This document shows positions 48,193 to 56,818 of a stretch of 64,000 nt of DNA, one piece after another. The first letter of the stretch is position 1. Every line of letters begins with the position of its first letter. This DNA comes from Flavobacteriales bacterium. Lineage in GTDB: Bacteria; Bacteroidota; Bacteroidia; Flavobacteriales_F; PHOS-HE28. Under the pieces are notes generated by a model. The model was given only the letters and a program-made list of their open reading frames with translations. It made no database searches and was not told the origin of the DNA. The position numbers and the translations under genes are program-made. The stretch lies in contig JACJZH010000005.1 of NCBI GenBank assembly GCA_020635695.1, forward strand, positions 62,001 to 126,000, given 5' to 3'.

Positions 48193-49364
48193 ACGAGGCG
48201 AACCTGATCCGATGGTGCGGTCCTCTCTTCGGGGTGGTGATGTTGTTGGCGGGAGGCCGGACCATGGCCCAGGTACAGCCTTGCGACTCTCTGGGCGCCA
48301 CCCTCGCCCATGAACCGGATACGGTCGATCTCGGGGTCCTGTTGAGCGTGGAACTACCTCCTCAGGCCGAACCCGTCGGGATCGTGTTCTGGTATTTCGC
48401 CGACGGCTCGGTCCAGACCAGCCTCGGTGGCGAGCTGCACCACCAGTTCCCTGGCGCAGGCGTTCAACCGGTCTGCGCAGCACTGTCGGTGGTGGACAAC
48501 CAGCAGCTGGACACGTGCTCACTATTCGTTTGCGGGCTGGTCGACGTGCAGGAGCCTCATTGTCCCGGGGTCGATCCCGAGTTCACCGTGGTCGTGAGCG
48601 GGGATACCGTGGAGTTCATCGACCAGACGACCGCCTTTTCCGGGGCCAGCGTGGTGGGCCTTGCGTGGGACCTGGGCGATGGCGCCACCGCCATCGGGTC
48701 CGCGCCCCAACACGTGTTCACCACTCCCGGGCCGCACGAGGTCTGCCTGACCGTATCGGCCGTTGACAGCACACAGCAACCGTGTACGAGCACGGTCTGT
48801 CACTGGTACTACAGCGGCCCGGTGGACCCTCCCTGTGAGGATGTGCTCACCGTCTCCTTCGACCACGCCGTACTTCCGAACGGACAAGTGGCCCTGTGGA
48901 GCACGAGCCTGACCTCGGGCATGACCGGTGAACACCTCTGGGACCTGGGCGATGGCACGCAAGCGACCGGTCCCTTCGCCCTTCACTCCTATCCGTTCGG
49001 GGGCCTTGTCCAGATCTGCCTGAGCGTCTCCGTCTCTGGACCGCTGTTCACCGACAGCTGCACGGCGACGACGTGTTCCTGGATCGACCTCACTGGCCTG
49101 CTGGGGGTCGAAGAGCCGGAAGCGGCGCAGTCCTTGCGGGCAAGGCCGAACCCGGCAGGCGAGAGGATCACCGTTGAACTGCCTCTGGGGATCAATTCCG
49201 GTCACCTCCAGCTGGTGGACCTGTTGGGCCGGCCGCATCTCGATGTCGCCGTTCATGGTGAACGACAGGACCTTGTGGTCTCCGGGGTCCCCACGGGGGC
49301 CTATCTGCTCGTATTTCGCAACGGCGGCGTGATGATGAGCACCCGGATCATGGTGGCCCACTGA
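48189..49364 (+). CDS. PKD-domain surface protein with T9SS sorting domain
   Basis: A 391-residue exported protein with a signal peptide (LFGVVMLLAGGRTMAQ). Three PKD-type modules follow, with the core motifs IVFWYFADGS (degenerate), LAWDLGDGATAIGS and HLWDLGDGTQATGP, each with Cys pairs near the ends. The final ~80 residues form a T9SS sorting domain (LRARPNPAGERITVELP, LQLVDLLGRPHLD, GAYLLVFRNGG). It is related in style to the ten-PKD protein upstream. It is the third gene of the sigma/anti-sigma operon, so its level is probably set by that sigma factor. Confidence 0.85.
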   Translation: MNEANLIRWCGPLFGVVMLLAGGRTMAQVQPCDSLGATLAHEPDTVDLGVLLSVELPPQAEPVGIVFWYFADGSVQTSLGGELHHQFPGAGVQPVCAALSVVDNQQLDTCSLFVCGLVDVQEPHCPGVDPEFTVVVSGDTVEFIDQTTAFSGASVVGLAWDLGDGATAIGSAPQHVFTTPGPHEVCLTVSAVDSTQQPCTSTVCHWYYSGPVDPPCEDVLTVSFDHAVLPNGQVALWSTSLTSGMTGEHLWDLGDGTQATGPFALHSYPFGGLVQICLSVSVSGPLFTDSCTATTCSWIDLTGLLGVEEPEAAQSLRARPNPAGERITVELPLGINSGHLQLVDLLGRPHLDVAVHGERQDLVVSGVPTGAYLLVFRNGGVMMSTRIMVAH

Positions 49365-49455
49365 CCCTGACCTGGCGCATGAACGCTTGGCGACGGTCGC
49401 CTATCTTAGCCGCCGCCCTGCCGTGCGGGCGACACCTACCTGCAATGATCCAGCG

Positions 49456-50295
49456 ATGAGCGAGAAACCCAAGAAGATCCTGGTCCCTGACGACTTCACG
49501 AAAGTGGCCGATTGCGCCATGGAGCATGCGATCACGCTTGCCGGCACCATGGGGGCCGAGGTGTACCTTCTTCATGTGGTCCCCAAGGCGTCCGAGGCGG
49601 AGGAGGCCCGCATGAAGCTCGACATGGACATCAAGCGCGCCAAGGAGATCGACGCTTCCGTCCCGGTCCATAAGCTGGTGCGCATCGGGTCCATCTTCGA
49701 GGATATCGGAGATGCGGCCACCGAGATCGACGCATCACTGATCATCATGGGCACGCATGGCATGCGCGGCATGCAGTTCATCACCGGCAGCCGTGCGCTG
49801 CGCGTGATCACGAACTCCTCGGTGCCGTTCATCGTGGTTCAGGAGCGCGGCATCAAGGAGGGTGGCTACGATTCCATCGTGGTGCCCCTCGACCTTCACA
49901 AGGAGACCCGCCAGAAGCTGACCCTGGTGGCCGACATGGCCAAGTATTTCCAGAGCAAGGTGCACCTGATCACCCCCAAGGAGGACGATGAGTTCCTGCA
50001 CAAGCAGCTGGTGAACAACATCAAGTTCGCCAACCAATACCTCGACGAGCGGGAGATCGAACACGACGCCACCATCGCCGACGAGGACAGCTCGAACTTC
50101 GTGAAGGCCGTGGTGCGCCATGCGATCCAGGTGGACGCCGACCTGATCACGATCATGAACCTGCAGCAGGGCAACATCTTCGGGGTGCTTGGGGTCCCCT
50201 ACGAGCAGGAGGTCATTACGAACGAGGCGCAGATCCCCGTGATGCTCATGAACCCGCGCAACACGGGCACCGGGGGGGGCTGGTCCTTCCAGTGA
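49456..50295 (+). CDS. Universal stress protein (two USP domains)
   Basis: A 279-residue tandem USP protein. Domain 1 has KKILVPDDFTKVADCAMEHA and GTHGMRGMQFITGSRALRVI, the ATP-binding G-x2-G-x9-G-S/T region. Domain 2 (from about residue 145) is more diverged but keeps YDSIVVPLDLHKETRQKLTL and a C-terminal LMNP. The protein binds nucleotides and is linked to stress survival, mechanism unknown. A TATCTTAG sequence lies 46 nt upstream. The gene is convergent with the SpoIIE-phosphatase operon. Confidence 0.88.
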   Translation: MSEKPKKILVPDDFTKVADCAMEHAITLAGTMGAEVYLLHVVPKASEAEEARMKLDMDIKRAKEIDASVPVHKLVRIGSIFEDIGDAATEIDASLIIMGTHGMRGMQFITGSRALRVITNSSVPFIVVQERGIKEGGYDSIVVPLDLHKETRQKLTLVADMAKYFQSKVHLITPKEDDEFLHKQLVNNIKFANQYLDEREIEHDATIADEDSSNFVKAVVRHAIQVDADLITIMNLQQGNIFGVLGVPYEQEVITNEAQIPVMLMNPRNTGTGGGWSFQ

Positions 50296-50298
50296 GCG

Positions 50299-52092
50299 TT
50301 AGGCCCGGATGCCCATGACCAGGATGTCGTCCACCTGATCGTGGGGGCCCTTCCACTCGTTCAGCGCATCCTGTAGCAGGACCTTCTGGCGGTCCATCGG
50401 CTCCTGGCTGATGCTGACGAGCAACTCACGGAAACGCCGATAGAGGAATTTCTTGCCTCGGGGGCCCCCGAACTGGTCGGGGTATCCGTCCGAGAACAAA
50501 TAGATGGCATCTCCCTCCTCGAGCTTGATGCGGTGGTCCGTGAACGTGCGCCCTTCCAGGTCAAAGCCCCCGACCGGCATCTTGTCCGGGGCGAATTGAA
50601 GGAGCTGACCGTCGCGGACCACGTAGAGGGGACAATTGGCCCCCGCATATTCAAGCACCCGGGTCCTCGGGTCCAGGCTGCACAGGGCCATGTCCATGCC
50701 ATCCCGTACGATGTACTTGTCCCGGTCCTTGTGCAGGGTCTCGTAGGCGATCCTGTTCAGGTCCCCAAGGATCTCCGATGGTCTCAGGTGCCCGTGTTCC
50801 TTGATCGCCTGGTTCAACCCATTGTAGCCGACCAGGCTCATGAACGCCCCTGGAACTCCGTGACCGGTACAGTCCACCGCCGCAATGACGACCTTCTCTC
50901 CGACGGACTCGACCCAGTAGAAATCGCCCGATACGATGTCCTTGGGCCGATAGAGGACGAATGATTCCTGCAGCATCTCCCGCACCCGTTGGTCCGGGGG
51001 CAGAATGGACTCCTGAAGGCGTTTGGCATAGCGGATGCTGTCCGTGACGTTCTTGTACAGCTCCACCACCTTCCTTCCCTGCCGCTCGACCTCCTCCTTC
51101 TGGCGAACGACCTCTTCCGTCCTTTCCTGGACCTTCTGCTCCAGGATCCGTTCGCGTTGCCCGAGCTCATCCCTCATCTTCAGCAGGGCATGTCCGAGCA
51201 CGTCCTCCTCGCTGAGCGGCATGTACTCGGCATCGAACCGTCCGGCGGCTACCGCATGGGAGAACTCGGTGGTTCGACGAAGTCCGTCGACCAGCTCGGA
51301 AAGCGCCTTGGACATGTCCCCGATCTCGTCGCCGGTCTGCACCACCCGCGTTCGGGGGAACACGCCCCTGCCAAGGGACAGGAGCACATGGCGCAGCGAA
51401 TGCACCGGCCGTACGATCCCGCGCACGATCAACCAGGAGACGACCAACCCGATGGCGATCAGGGCAAGGCCCATGTACAGCACGAAGAACTTCAGGGAGT
51501 CGAACGACACCAGCATGCTGCCCCCGAGCTCCTTCCGTCTGTTCTCCTGCATTTCCAGGAGGTGGTCCAGCTCCTCCAGGACCAGTTCGGTCTGAACATC
51601 GAGGACCCCGCCCTCCTCGGCGAGTTCGTTCCGTTCAAGCCAGACCATCGGGTCCTTGTAGCTCTCCATGGAAGGAAGCATGTTCTTCACCCGGGAGTGC
51701 ATGGCGAACAAGCGGTCCAGTTCGGCATAGATGCCTGCCAGACGGGCGACCTCCTCCCGGTCCCAGCCCGCCGAGAGCGTGTCCACCCGATCGAGCAGTG
51801 CCGGCAGGTCCCGTTCGGTAAGCTCCACCAGGGTCATCTTTTCCCTGGCGTCCGTACGGCTCTCCACCTGCGCCCAGTACTTGATGAGCACGTGCGCATT
51901 GACCACGAGGTTCCGCAGCCGCACAAGCGCATCCACGGACGGGGAGTAGACCTTGTTGATCTGCTCGTTGATCTCCCGGCTCCGCTCAAGCGTCCTGTTG
52001 GTCAGGACCACCACCAGCAGGGCGAAGAAGATGAACAGGCCGAAGCCCATCCCGATCTTCCGCCCGATGGTCATCCGGAACCGGCTCGCCAT
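50299..52092 (-). CDS. Membrane HAMP-SpoIIE family protein phosphatase
   Basis: A 597-residue sensor phosphatase. TM1 is at ~15-31, followed by a periplasmic helical sensor of ~170 residues, TM2 (~203-223), a HAMP domain (~224-275), a coiled coil (~305-350) and a PP2C/SpoIIE domain (~355-597). Metal-binding acids appear in SGDFYWVE (D390), AAVDCTGHGVPGAFMSLVG (D407), DGMDMALCSLD and FSDGYPDQFGG. It should dephosphorylate a Ser/Thr-phosphoprotein in the cytoplasm under control of a periplasmic signal. It is the last of three genes, after a YfiR-like and a TPR protein. The ATG at 52092 is preferred over a GTG two codons earlier. Confidence 0.9.
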   Translation of the reverse strand: MASRFRMTIGRKIGMGFGLFIFFALLVVVLTNRTLERSREINEQINKVYSPSVDALVRLRNLVVNAHVLIKYWAQVESRTDAREKMTLVELTERDLPALLDRVDTLSAGWDREEVARLAGIYAELDRLFAMHSRVKNMLPSMESYKDPMVWLERNELAEEGGVLDVQTELVLEELDHLLEMQENRRKELGGSMLVSFDSLKFFVLYMGLALIAIGLVVSWLIVRGIVRPVHSLRHVLLSLGRGVFPRTRVVQTGDEIGDMSKALSELVDGLRRTTEFSHAVAAGRFDAEYMPLSEEDVLGHALLKMRDELGQRERILEQKVQERTEEVVRQKEEVERQGRKVVELYKNVTDSIRYAKRLQESILPPDQRVREMLQESFVLYRPKDIVSGDFYWVESVGEKVVIAAVDCTGHGVPGAFMSLVGYNGLNQAIKEHGHLRPSEILGDLNRIAYETLHKDRDKYIVRDGMDMALCSLDPRTRVLEYAGANCPLYVVRDGQLLQFAPDKMPVGGFDLEGRTFTDHRIKLEEGDAIYLFSDGYPDQFGGPRGKKFLYRRFRELLVSISQEPMDRQKVLLQDALNEWKGPHDQVDDILVMGIRA

Positions 52093-52097
52093 GGGCA

Positions 52098-52979
52098 CTA
52101 TTCGTTGTCCGGTGGAAGGGCCTCGAACTTCGTCCGGAACTCTTCGGACCTTTCGTCGTCCTGGAGGCTGTAGTAGATGCCTTCCAGGCCAAGGAGGGTC
52201 TCCTTCCGGTCGGGTCGCATCTGATGTGCCTTGAGCATGTAGGGCAGCGCCCGTTTGAACAGCTCCTTGCTCACCTGCTGTATGAGCTCGATGCTCAGCA
52301 GGTCATTGTCAACGCCCAGTTGCTGGATGTTGTAAACGCCGTGGTTGTAATAGAGCGTGGCCAGGTTGTAGTTGGCCCCGTAGTTGCCGGTGTCCTTCTG
52401 CAGGACGCGCTCATAGGCACTGACCGCCTTGTCGAAGACCACCGTGTCCAGCCGGTCCTCATTGTATCGTCGGGTGTACGCCGTGCCAAGGGCGTTGAGG
52501 AAGTCGACCTCCCGTTGATCGAGGTCTCCCTCCTCCGGAAGGCCTGCCATCGCTTCGCGGAAGCGGTCGAACTGGTCGATGGCATGATCCTCCCTTCCAT
52601 CCTGAAGCGCCTTGGCCGCGTCATTGTAGAAGGACCGCGCCACGAACTGGTAGGCCTGTTCGGCGTTCTGGGCGAACGTCCTTTCCGTATCCAGCGCCCG
52701 GCACCGGTCAAGGCTCCTCAGGGCCCTGGACCGAAGGGTGTCGGGGTCGCTGTCCGGGCTCCGCTGCTTGTACAGGTCCTTGTACACGAATCCGCGAAGA
52801 AGCCATGCCTCCGCATCCTCTTCGTGGGACGGAATGGACACCGCCGAATCGACCAGCACGCGTGCACGCTCCAGGTCTCCCGCCTGGTATGCACGCAAGC
52901 CCTCCACCAGTGGGTCCTGGGCCCTAACGCCCCACCAGCCGAAGCAGAACAGCAATGCTATGACGGATCCTTTCCGCAT
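52098..52979 (-). CDS. Exported TPR-type protein
   Basis: A 293-residue protein with a signal peptide (SVIALLFCFGWWGVRAQ). The rest is helical with tetratricopeptide-like repeats (VEGLRAYQAGDLERARVLVD, YGANYNLATLYYNHGVYNIQ, YMLKAHQMRPDRKETLLGLE), suited to protein-protein contact in the periplasm. It lies between the YfiR-like gene (1-nt gap) and the SpoIIE phosphatase gene (5-nt gap), so it is a good candidate for a physical link between the two. I do not recognise a more specific family. Confidence 0.78.
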   Translation of the reverse strand: MRKGSVIALLFCFGWWGVRAQDPLVEGLRAYQAGDLERARVLVDSAVSIPSHEEDAEAWLLRGFVYKDLYKQRSPDSDPDTLRSRALRSLDRCRALDTERTFAQNAEQAYQFVARSFYNDAAKALQDGREDHAIDQFDRFREAMAGLPEEGDLDQREVDFLNALGTAYTRRYNEDRLDTVVFDKAVSAYERVLQKDTGNYGANYNLATLYYNHGVYNIQQLGVDNDLLSIELIQQVSKELFKRALPYMLKAHQMRPDRKETLLGLEGIYYSLQDDERSEEFRTKFEALPPDNE

Positions 52980-52980
52980 G

Positions 52981-53583
52981 TCACTCGATCACGCGATGTG
53001 CGAGTTGTTTCAGGGTGGAGCCGACCTCCAGTCGGTGTTTTCTGGCATTGGGAAGGCTCATTTCATAGCGCACGATCTGCTCGGCCTTCACGAAGTTCAC
53101 GACCGCACCGTCCTCCAAGGCACCCGCGTACTGGGTGATGACCAGCGTGCTGCGGTCCCGGACCGTCTCATAGATGCCGGACATCAGGTCCAGTTCGTTC
53201 TCTCCCACGAACAGGATGTGGCATTGGTCGACCTGTACCGAGCGGGGGAGCTTGCGGACCTCGATGGGTTGCTTCCCAATGGTCTTGGTGGCGTACTTCT
53301 TGATCAGCTCCTGATAAAGGTTGGCCCCTCCCACGACACCGATCACGAAGTTGCCCTGCCGCATGCCGGCATCCTTCCACTCCACCAGCTTGGCGATGTT
53401 GTAGATATAGCTGGCCTGGACGATCGCCGTCGTATCATCCTCCGGGTCCCGCTGCAGGTCGAAAGAAGCCATCAGCATCGGGAGCAGGATGACGAGCAGG
53501 CGCGACCGGGATATAAGGAACCTGCTCAGGGGCCTACTTTTGAAGGCAGCCCCTACCGATCCCGTGCCGATCCCCGGACCCAC
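52981..53583 (-). CDS. YfiR-family periplasmic protein (DUF4154)
   Basis: Up to 200 residues, matching the YfiR/DUF4154 pattern: ASYIYNIAKLVEWKDAG (family start, IYNFAKYVEW-like), FVIGVVGGANLYQELIKKYA, QCHILFVGENE and NFVKAEQIVRYEMSLPNARK, ending in the helix VGSTLKQLAHRVIE. In Pseudomonas, periplasmic YfiR represses the HAMP-containing diguanylate cyclase YfiN; here the HAMP partner encoded nearby is a SpoIIE phosphatase instead. The hydrophobic signal segment (RLLVILLPMLMASF) needs a start upstream of the only ATGs. The GTG at 53583 is the best available, so the start is uncertain and would overlap the divergent peptidase gene. Confidence 0.82.
   Translation of the reverse strand: MGPGIGTGSVGAAFKSRPLSRFLISRSRLLVILLPMLMASFDLQRDPEDDTTAIVQASYIYNIAKLVEWKDAGMRQGNFVIGVVGGANLYQELIKKYATKTIGKQPIEVRKLPRSVQVDQCHILFVGENELDLMSGIYETVRDRSTLVITQYAGALEDGAVVNFVKAEQIVRYEMSLPNARKHRLEVGSTLKQLAHRVIE
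53535..53542 (+). promoter_or_regulatory. -7 box of M28 peptidase gene
   Basis: TACTTTTG, a full TAnnTTTG match, 21 nt before the GTG at 53564. It lies inside the 5' region of the divergent YfiR-like gene. Confidence 0.5.
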
Positions 53584-55045
53584 ACGACAAAGAAGCCACT
53601 TCGCCCCAGTCGGTCGTCTGCTGGTGCTGGGGTTCTTTTCACACGCCTGTGTTGAACTGGCCGCCCAGCTCCCTTCTTCATGGATGGCCCTGGAGGAAGA
53701 GGCCGTCCATGGCGCCAGGGGTTATGAATGGTTGGAATACAGCACCATCCATATCGGGCATCGCCTGACCGGTACGGACCAGGGGGGCCGTGCCACCGAG
53801 CTGGCTGACAGCCTGTTCACCCGAATGGGCCTGCAGGTGGGCCGCGTTCCTTTCGAAGCCGAGGTCTGGATGCGGGGAGCACTGGAGTTGACCTATGGGG
53901 ATGGAACCGTTCAGCATGCGCTCCGGGCCGAGTCCCTCGCCAATACACCCCTAACGGTCTCGTTGCGCGCACCCCTGATCGATGCAGGCAATGGACTTCG
54001 TGATGACATGGAGGGGCTTGCCCATGCGATCCCTGGAAAGGCCGTCCTGATGAACTTGGGCCTCGTGAACGCTCCCGAAGGAACGATCAACCTCCACCGG
54101 AGCGAAAAGGTGGCGTTGGCCATCGAACATGGTGCCGCGGCCGTGGTGTTCGTGAACCAGGCCGAACATGGTGTCTTGCTCACCGGGACCGCGTCGCTGG
54201 ATGGTCGGGTGATCGGCATACCGGCCGTCTGCATCGGTTCGGAGGATGGCGAGCTACTGCGCTCACAGATCTCCCCCGACGCCCCGATCGAGGTCGCCAT
54301 TTCAATGAGCAATGCCGTCCGAGCCGTTCGTGCCGAAAGTGTGGTGGCCCGTCTTCCTGGAGATACCCACCCGGAAGAGGTCATCGTGATCGGTGGCCAC
54401 CTGGACAGCTGGGACCTGGCGAGCGGCGCCACGGACAATGGGCTGGGGGCGTTCTCCATTCTGGACCTGGCCCGCTGCCTGACCGCGATCGGCTACAAGC
54501 CCTCGCGAACCATCGTCTTCGCGCTCTTCATGGGAGAGGAACAGGGCCTTCTCGGCTCAACGGCCTGGCTGAACGAGATGAAGGCGCGCGACGAACTCCG
54601 GCAGGTCCGTTGCATGATCAACCTGGACATGACCGGAGGACCATACGGATTCAACGTGGTCGGGGGTGCGGGTTGGACCGATGTGCTCGATACGATCGGC
54701 GCCGAGATCCAGAAGGTCGACACCTCGTTCCGGGGCGTGGTCGACGACCGCGCCTACCTGCACAGCGATCACCAGCCGTTCCTGTTGGAGGGGGTCCCGG
54801 TCATTCTGCCGATGTGCGACCTCGGAGGACATGTCTACGGCTGCTATCACAGCAGTTGCGACGACATCCACCTGGTCGATCCAAGGCGCATGGTCGACAA
54901 TGTCCGCTTTGTTGGCATGCTCGCCACGGCGCTGGCCGATCGTGCCATCCTGCCGCATGGCCTGGAAGACCAAGCCTTGCGGGACAAGCTCCGCGACGAC
55001 GGGCTGGAAGAGAAGCTCCGGATACAGGGGGAATGGCGGTGGTGA
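53564..55045 (+). CDS. M28-family zinc metallopeptidase
   Basis: A 493-residue exported peptidase. From the GTG at 53564 the signal peptide reads RQRSHFAPVGRLLVLGFFSH and continues to ELAAQ. A PA-type insert (GKAVLMNLGLVNAPEGTI, AAAVVFVNQAEHG) precedes the catalytic domain. Zinc ligands and catalytic acids are H279 and D291 (GGHLDSWDLASGATDNG), E325/E326 (FMGEEQGLLGS) and D355 (INLDMTGG), with a C-terminal HSSCDDIH. It should be an aminopeptidase or carboxypeptidase in the periplasm or at the surface. A TAnnTTTG box 21 nt upstream supports the GTG start. Confidence 0.9.
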   Translation: MPIPGPTRQRSHFAPVGRLLVLGFFSHACVELAAQLPSSWMALEEEAVHGARGYEWLEYSTIHIGHRLTGTDQGGRATELADSLFTRMGLQVGRVPFEAEVWMRGALELTYGDGTVQHALRAESLANTPLTVSLRAPLIDAGNGLRDDMEGLAHAIPGKAVLMNLGLVNAPEGTINLHRSEKVALAIEHGAAAVVFVNQAEHGVLLTGTASLDGRVIGIPAVCIGSEDGELLRSQISPDAPIEVAISMSNAVRAVRAESVVARLPGDTHPEEVIVIGGHLDSWDLASGATDNGLGAFSILDLARCLTAIGYKPSRTIVFALFMGEEQGLLGSTAWLNEMKARDELRQVRCMINLDMTGGPYGFNVVGGAGWTDVLDTIGAEIQKVDTSFRGVVDDRAYLHSDHQPFLLEGVPVILPMCDLGGHVYGCYHSSCDDIHLVDPRRMVDNVRFVGMLATALADRAILPHGLEDQALRDKLRDDGLEEKLRIQGEWRW

Positions 55046-55049
55046 CGCC

Positions 55050-55559
55050 TCAGCCCTGCTCGATCGGGGTGGCCGCGAGCCCCTCCAGATCGCGATCGAA
55101 CAGGTAGAGGCCTCCCTTGTCGTTACCGATCAGGTTCAGCTTGTCGATCAACGTCCGGGCCAGGGCCTCCTCTTCGATCTGTTCGCTGACGTACCACTGA
55201 AGGAAGTTGTGCGTCGTATAGTCCTTGTCGCGCAGGCAGATGTCCACCAGCTTGTTGATCTCTCCCGTCACCTTCGTTTCATGGGAGAGCAGCGTCTGGA
55301 AGATGTCCGTGATGCCCTTGAAGGTGCGTGGCGGTTGGCCCAGGGCCGGGATCAAGGCCTTGCCACCCCTTTCGTTCACGAAACGGACCAGTTTCAGCAT
55401 GTGCATGCGCTCCTCATCGCTGTGCCGGTAGAGGAAGGCGGCCGTACCATTGAGCCCCTCGGTCTCCGCCCAAGAGGCCATGGCCAGGTAGAACTGGCTG
55501 CTCATGGCCTCGGTCTCGATCTGTCCGTTGAGGGCCTTCTCGATCTTCTTGCTGAGCAT
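55050..55559 (-). CDS. ftnA: Ferritin
   Basis: A 169-residue non-haem ferritin that stores iron in a 24-mer cage. The ferroxidase residues are in place: E17 (IETEAMSSQFYLAMASWAE), E50 and H53 (HSDEERMHMLKLVRFV) and E94 (LSHETKVTGE), with QWYVSEQIEEEALARTLID supplying the fourth helix. The TACCTTTG box is 19 nt upstream. The gene stands alone, convergent with the M28 peptidase gene. Confidence 0.96.
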   Translation of the reverse strand: MLSKKIEKALNGQIETEAMSSQFYLAMASWAETEGLNGTAAFLYRHSDEERMHMLKLVRFVNERGGKALIPALGQPPRTFKGITDIFQTLLSHETKVTGEINKLVDICLRDKDYTTHNFLQWYVSEQIEEEALARTLIDKLNLIGNDKGGLYLFDRDLEGLAATPIEQG

Positions 55560-55578
55560 GGGTCTTGGTGCTTTCCCG

Positions 55579-55586
55579 CAAAGGTA
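55579..55586 (-). promoter_or_regulatory. -7 box of ferritin gene
   Basis: TACCTTTG on the minus strand, a full match, 19 nt before the ATG at 55559. Confidence 0.6.
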
Positions 55587-55602
55587 GGGCGAACGGTGCG
55601 CC

Positions 55603-56166
55603 CTAGCGGGAGTTGTGCTGGTTCATGGCACGGGCAAGCCCAAGGAAGGTCACGTCACGCACCGCGTCCGCAGCCTTGCCGAGCAGCGCCGGAAGGGCCT
55701 CCCGTTCCGCTTCATCCCACGGGCTGAGCACGAAATCCGCCTGACGGCCTCTGGGAAAGTCGTTCCCCACCCCGAAACGGAGCCTGGGGAAGTCCTCCGT
55801 CCCAAGGGTCTCGATGATATCGGACAGGCCATTGTGACCTCCAGCCCCGCCCTTGGCGCGTAGCCTGAGCTTGCCGAAGGGCAGGGCGATGTCGTCCGTG
55901 ACCACCAAGGTCCGGTCCAGCGGCACGCTCTCCTGGTCGGCCCAATAGCGCACCGCCCTGCCACTCAGGTTCATGAACGTGGCGGGCTTGAGAAGCACGA
56001 GCTGCCGACCTTTCAGTCGCACCTCGCACACCTCCCCATACCGTTCGCTCCGAAAGGTCCCCTTCCCGGCATCCGCAAGGGCCTCCACCACGCGGAAGCC
56101 GATGTTGTGCCGGGTGTCCTGGTACTCGGGTCCGGGGTTGCCCAGTCCGACGATCAGGAACTTCAC
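55603..56166 (-). CDS. pth: Peptidyl-tRNA hydrolase
   Basis: Frees tRNA from stalled peptidyl-tRNA (187 aa). MKFLIVGLGNPGPEYQDTRH at the N-terminus carries N10 and the catalytic H20. FMNLSGRAVRYWAD and VTDDIALPFGKLRLRAKGGA, then GGHNGLSDIIETLGTEDFPR, complete the family pattern. It is the third gene of the prs-rplY-pth operon, an arrangement seen in many bacteria. Confidence 0.97.
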   Translation of the reverse strand: MKFLIVGLGNPGPEYQDTRHNIGFRVVEALADAGKGTFRSERYGEVCEVRLKGRQLVLLKPATFMNLSGRAVRYWADQESVPLDRTLVVTDDIALPFGKLRLRAKGGAGGHNGLSDIIETLGTEDFPRLRFGVGNDFPRGRQADFVLSPWDEAEREALPALLGKAADAVRDVTFLGLARAMNQHNSR

Positions 56167-56177
56167 GGGCCCTCAGA

Positions 56178-56807
56178 TCACTCGGCCTTGGCCTCGGCGG
56201 CCTCAGCGGCACCTTCGGCCGGAGCAGCGGCCTCCTCGTCGGCCGGAGCCTCGGATACGGCACCGCCCTTGGCCATCTTCACCGTGGCCACCACCTCGGA
56301 GGCGGGCTCCAGGATGGTGAGGCCCTGGAAGCCCAGGTCACGAATGCGCAGGCTCTGGCCCAGGTCCAGCTTGGTGATGTCGGCCTCGAGATGCTCGGGG
56401 AGATCGGCCGGCACCCCCTTCACACGCAACTTGCGCTTGGTCTGGTTCAGCCGCCCACCCTTGCGGACACCCTCGGATTGGCCCACGAACTTGAGGGCCA
56501 GGGCGACCTTGGCCGGCTTGCCCGGCTCCATGCGCAGGAAGTCGACATGGATGATGGCGTCGGTGACCGGGTGGAACTGCACCTCCTGGAGCAGGGCCAT
56601 GGTGGTCTCGCCATCGATGTCGATCTCGATGCGGTAGGTCTCCGGCGTGAAGACCAGTTTCTTGAGCGCGCGTTCGTCCGCGGCGAAATGCACGGTGTCG
56701 CCACCGCCGTAAAGGACGCAGGGGACCTTTTCCACACGACGCAACTGCTTGGCGTCCTTGGTGCCCTGGCCTTCGCGCTTGATGCCCTGGATGGCTACCT
56801 TCTTCAT
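56178..56807 (-). CDS. rplY: Ribosomal protein bL25 (Ctc/TL5 type)
   Basis: A 209-residue long-form bL25 (general stress protein Ctc), which binds 5S rRNA. The N-terminal domain has KDAKQLRRVEKVPCVLYGGG and PETYRIEIDIDGETTMALLQ, then VQFHPVTDAIIHVDFL. The C-terminal domain is beta-rich and ends in an Ala/Glu-rich tail (about residues 180-209). It is 11 nt downstream of prs, co-transcribed with it. A longer frame upstream reads antisense of prs and is rejected. Confidence 0.95.
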   Translation of the reverse strand: MKKVAIQGIKREGQGTKDAKQLRRVEKVPCVLYGGGDTVHFAADERALKKLVFTPETYRIEIDIDGETTMALLQEVQFHPVTDAIIHVDFLRMEPGKPAKVALALKFVGQSEGVRKGGRLNQTKRKLRVKGVPADLPEHLEADITKLDLGQSLRIRDLGFQGLTILEPASEVVATVKMAKGGAVSEAPADEEAAAPAEGAAEAAEAKAE

Positions 56808-56818
56808 GACCGTTGAGG

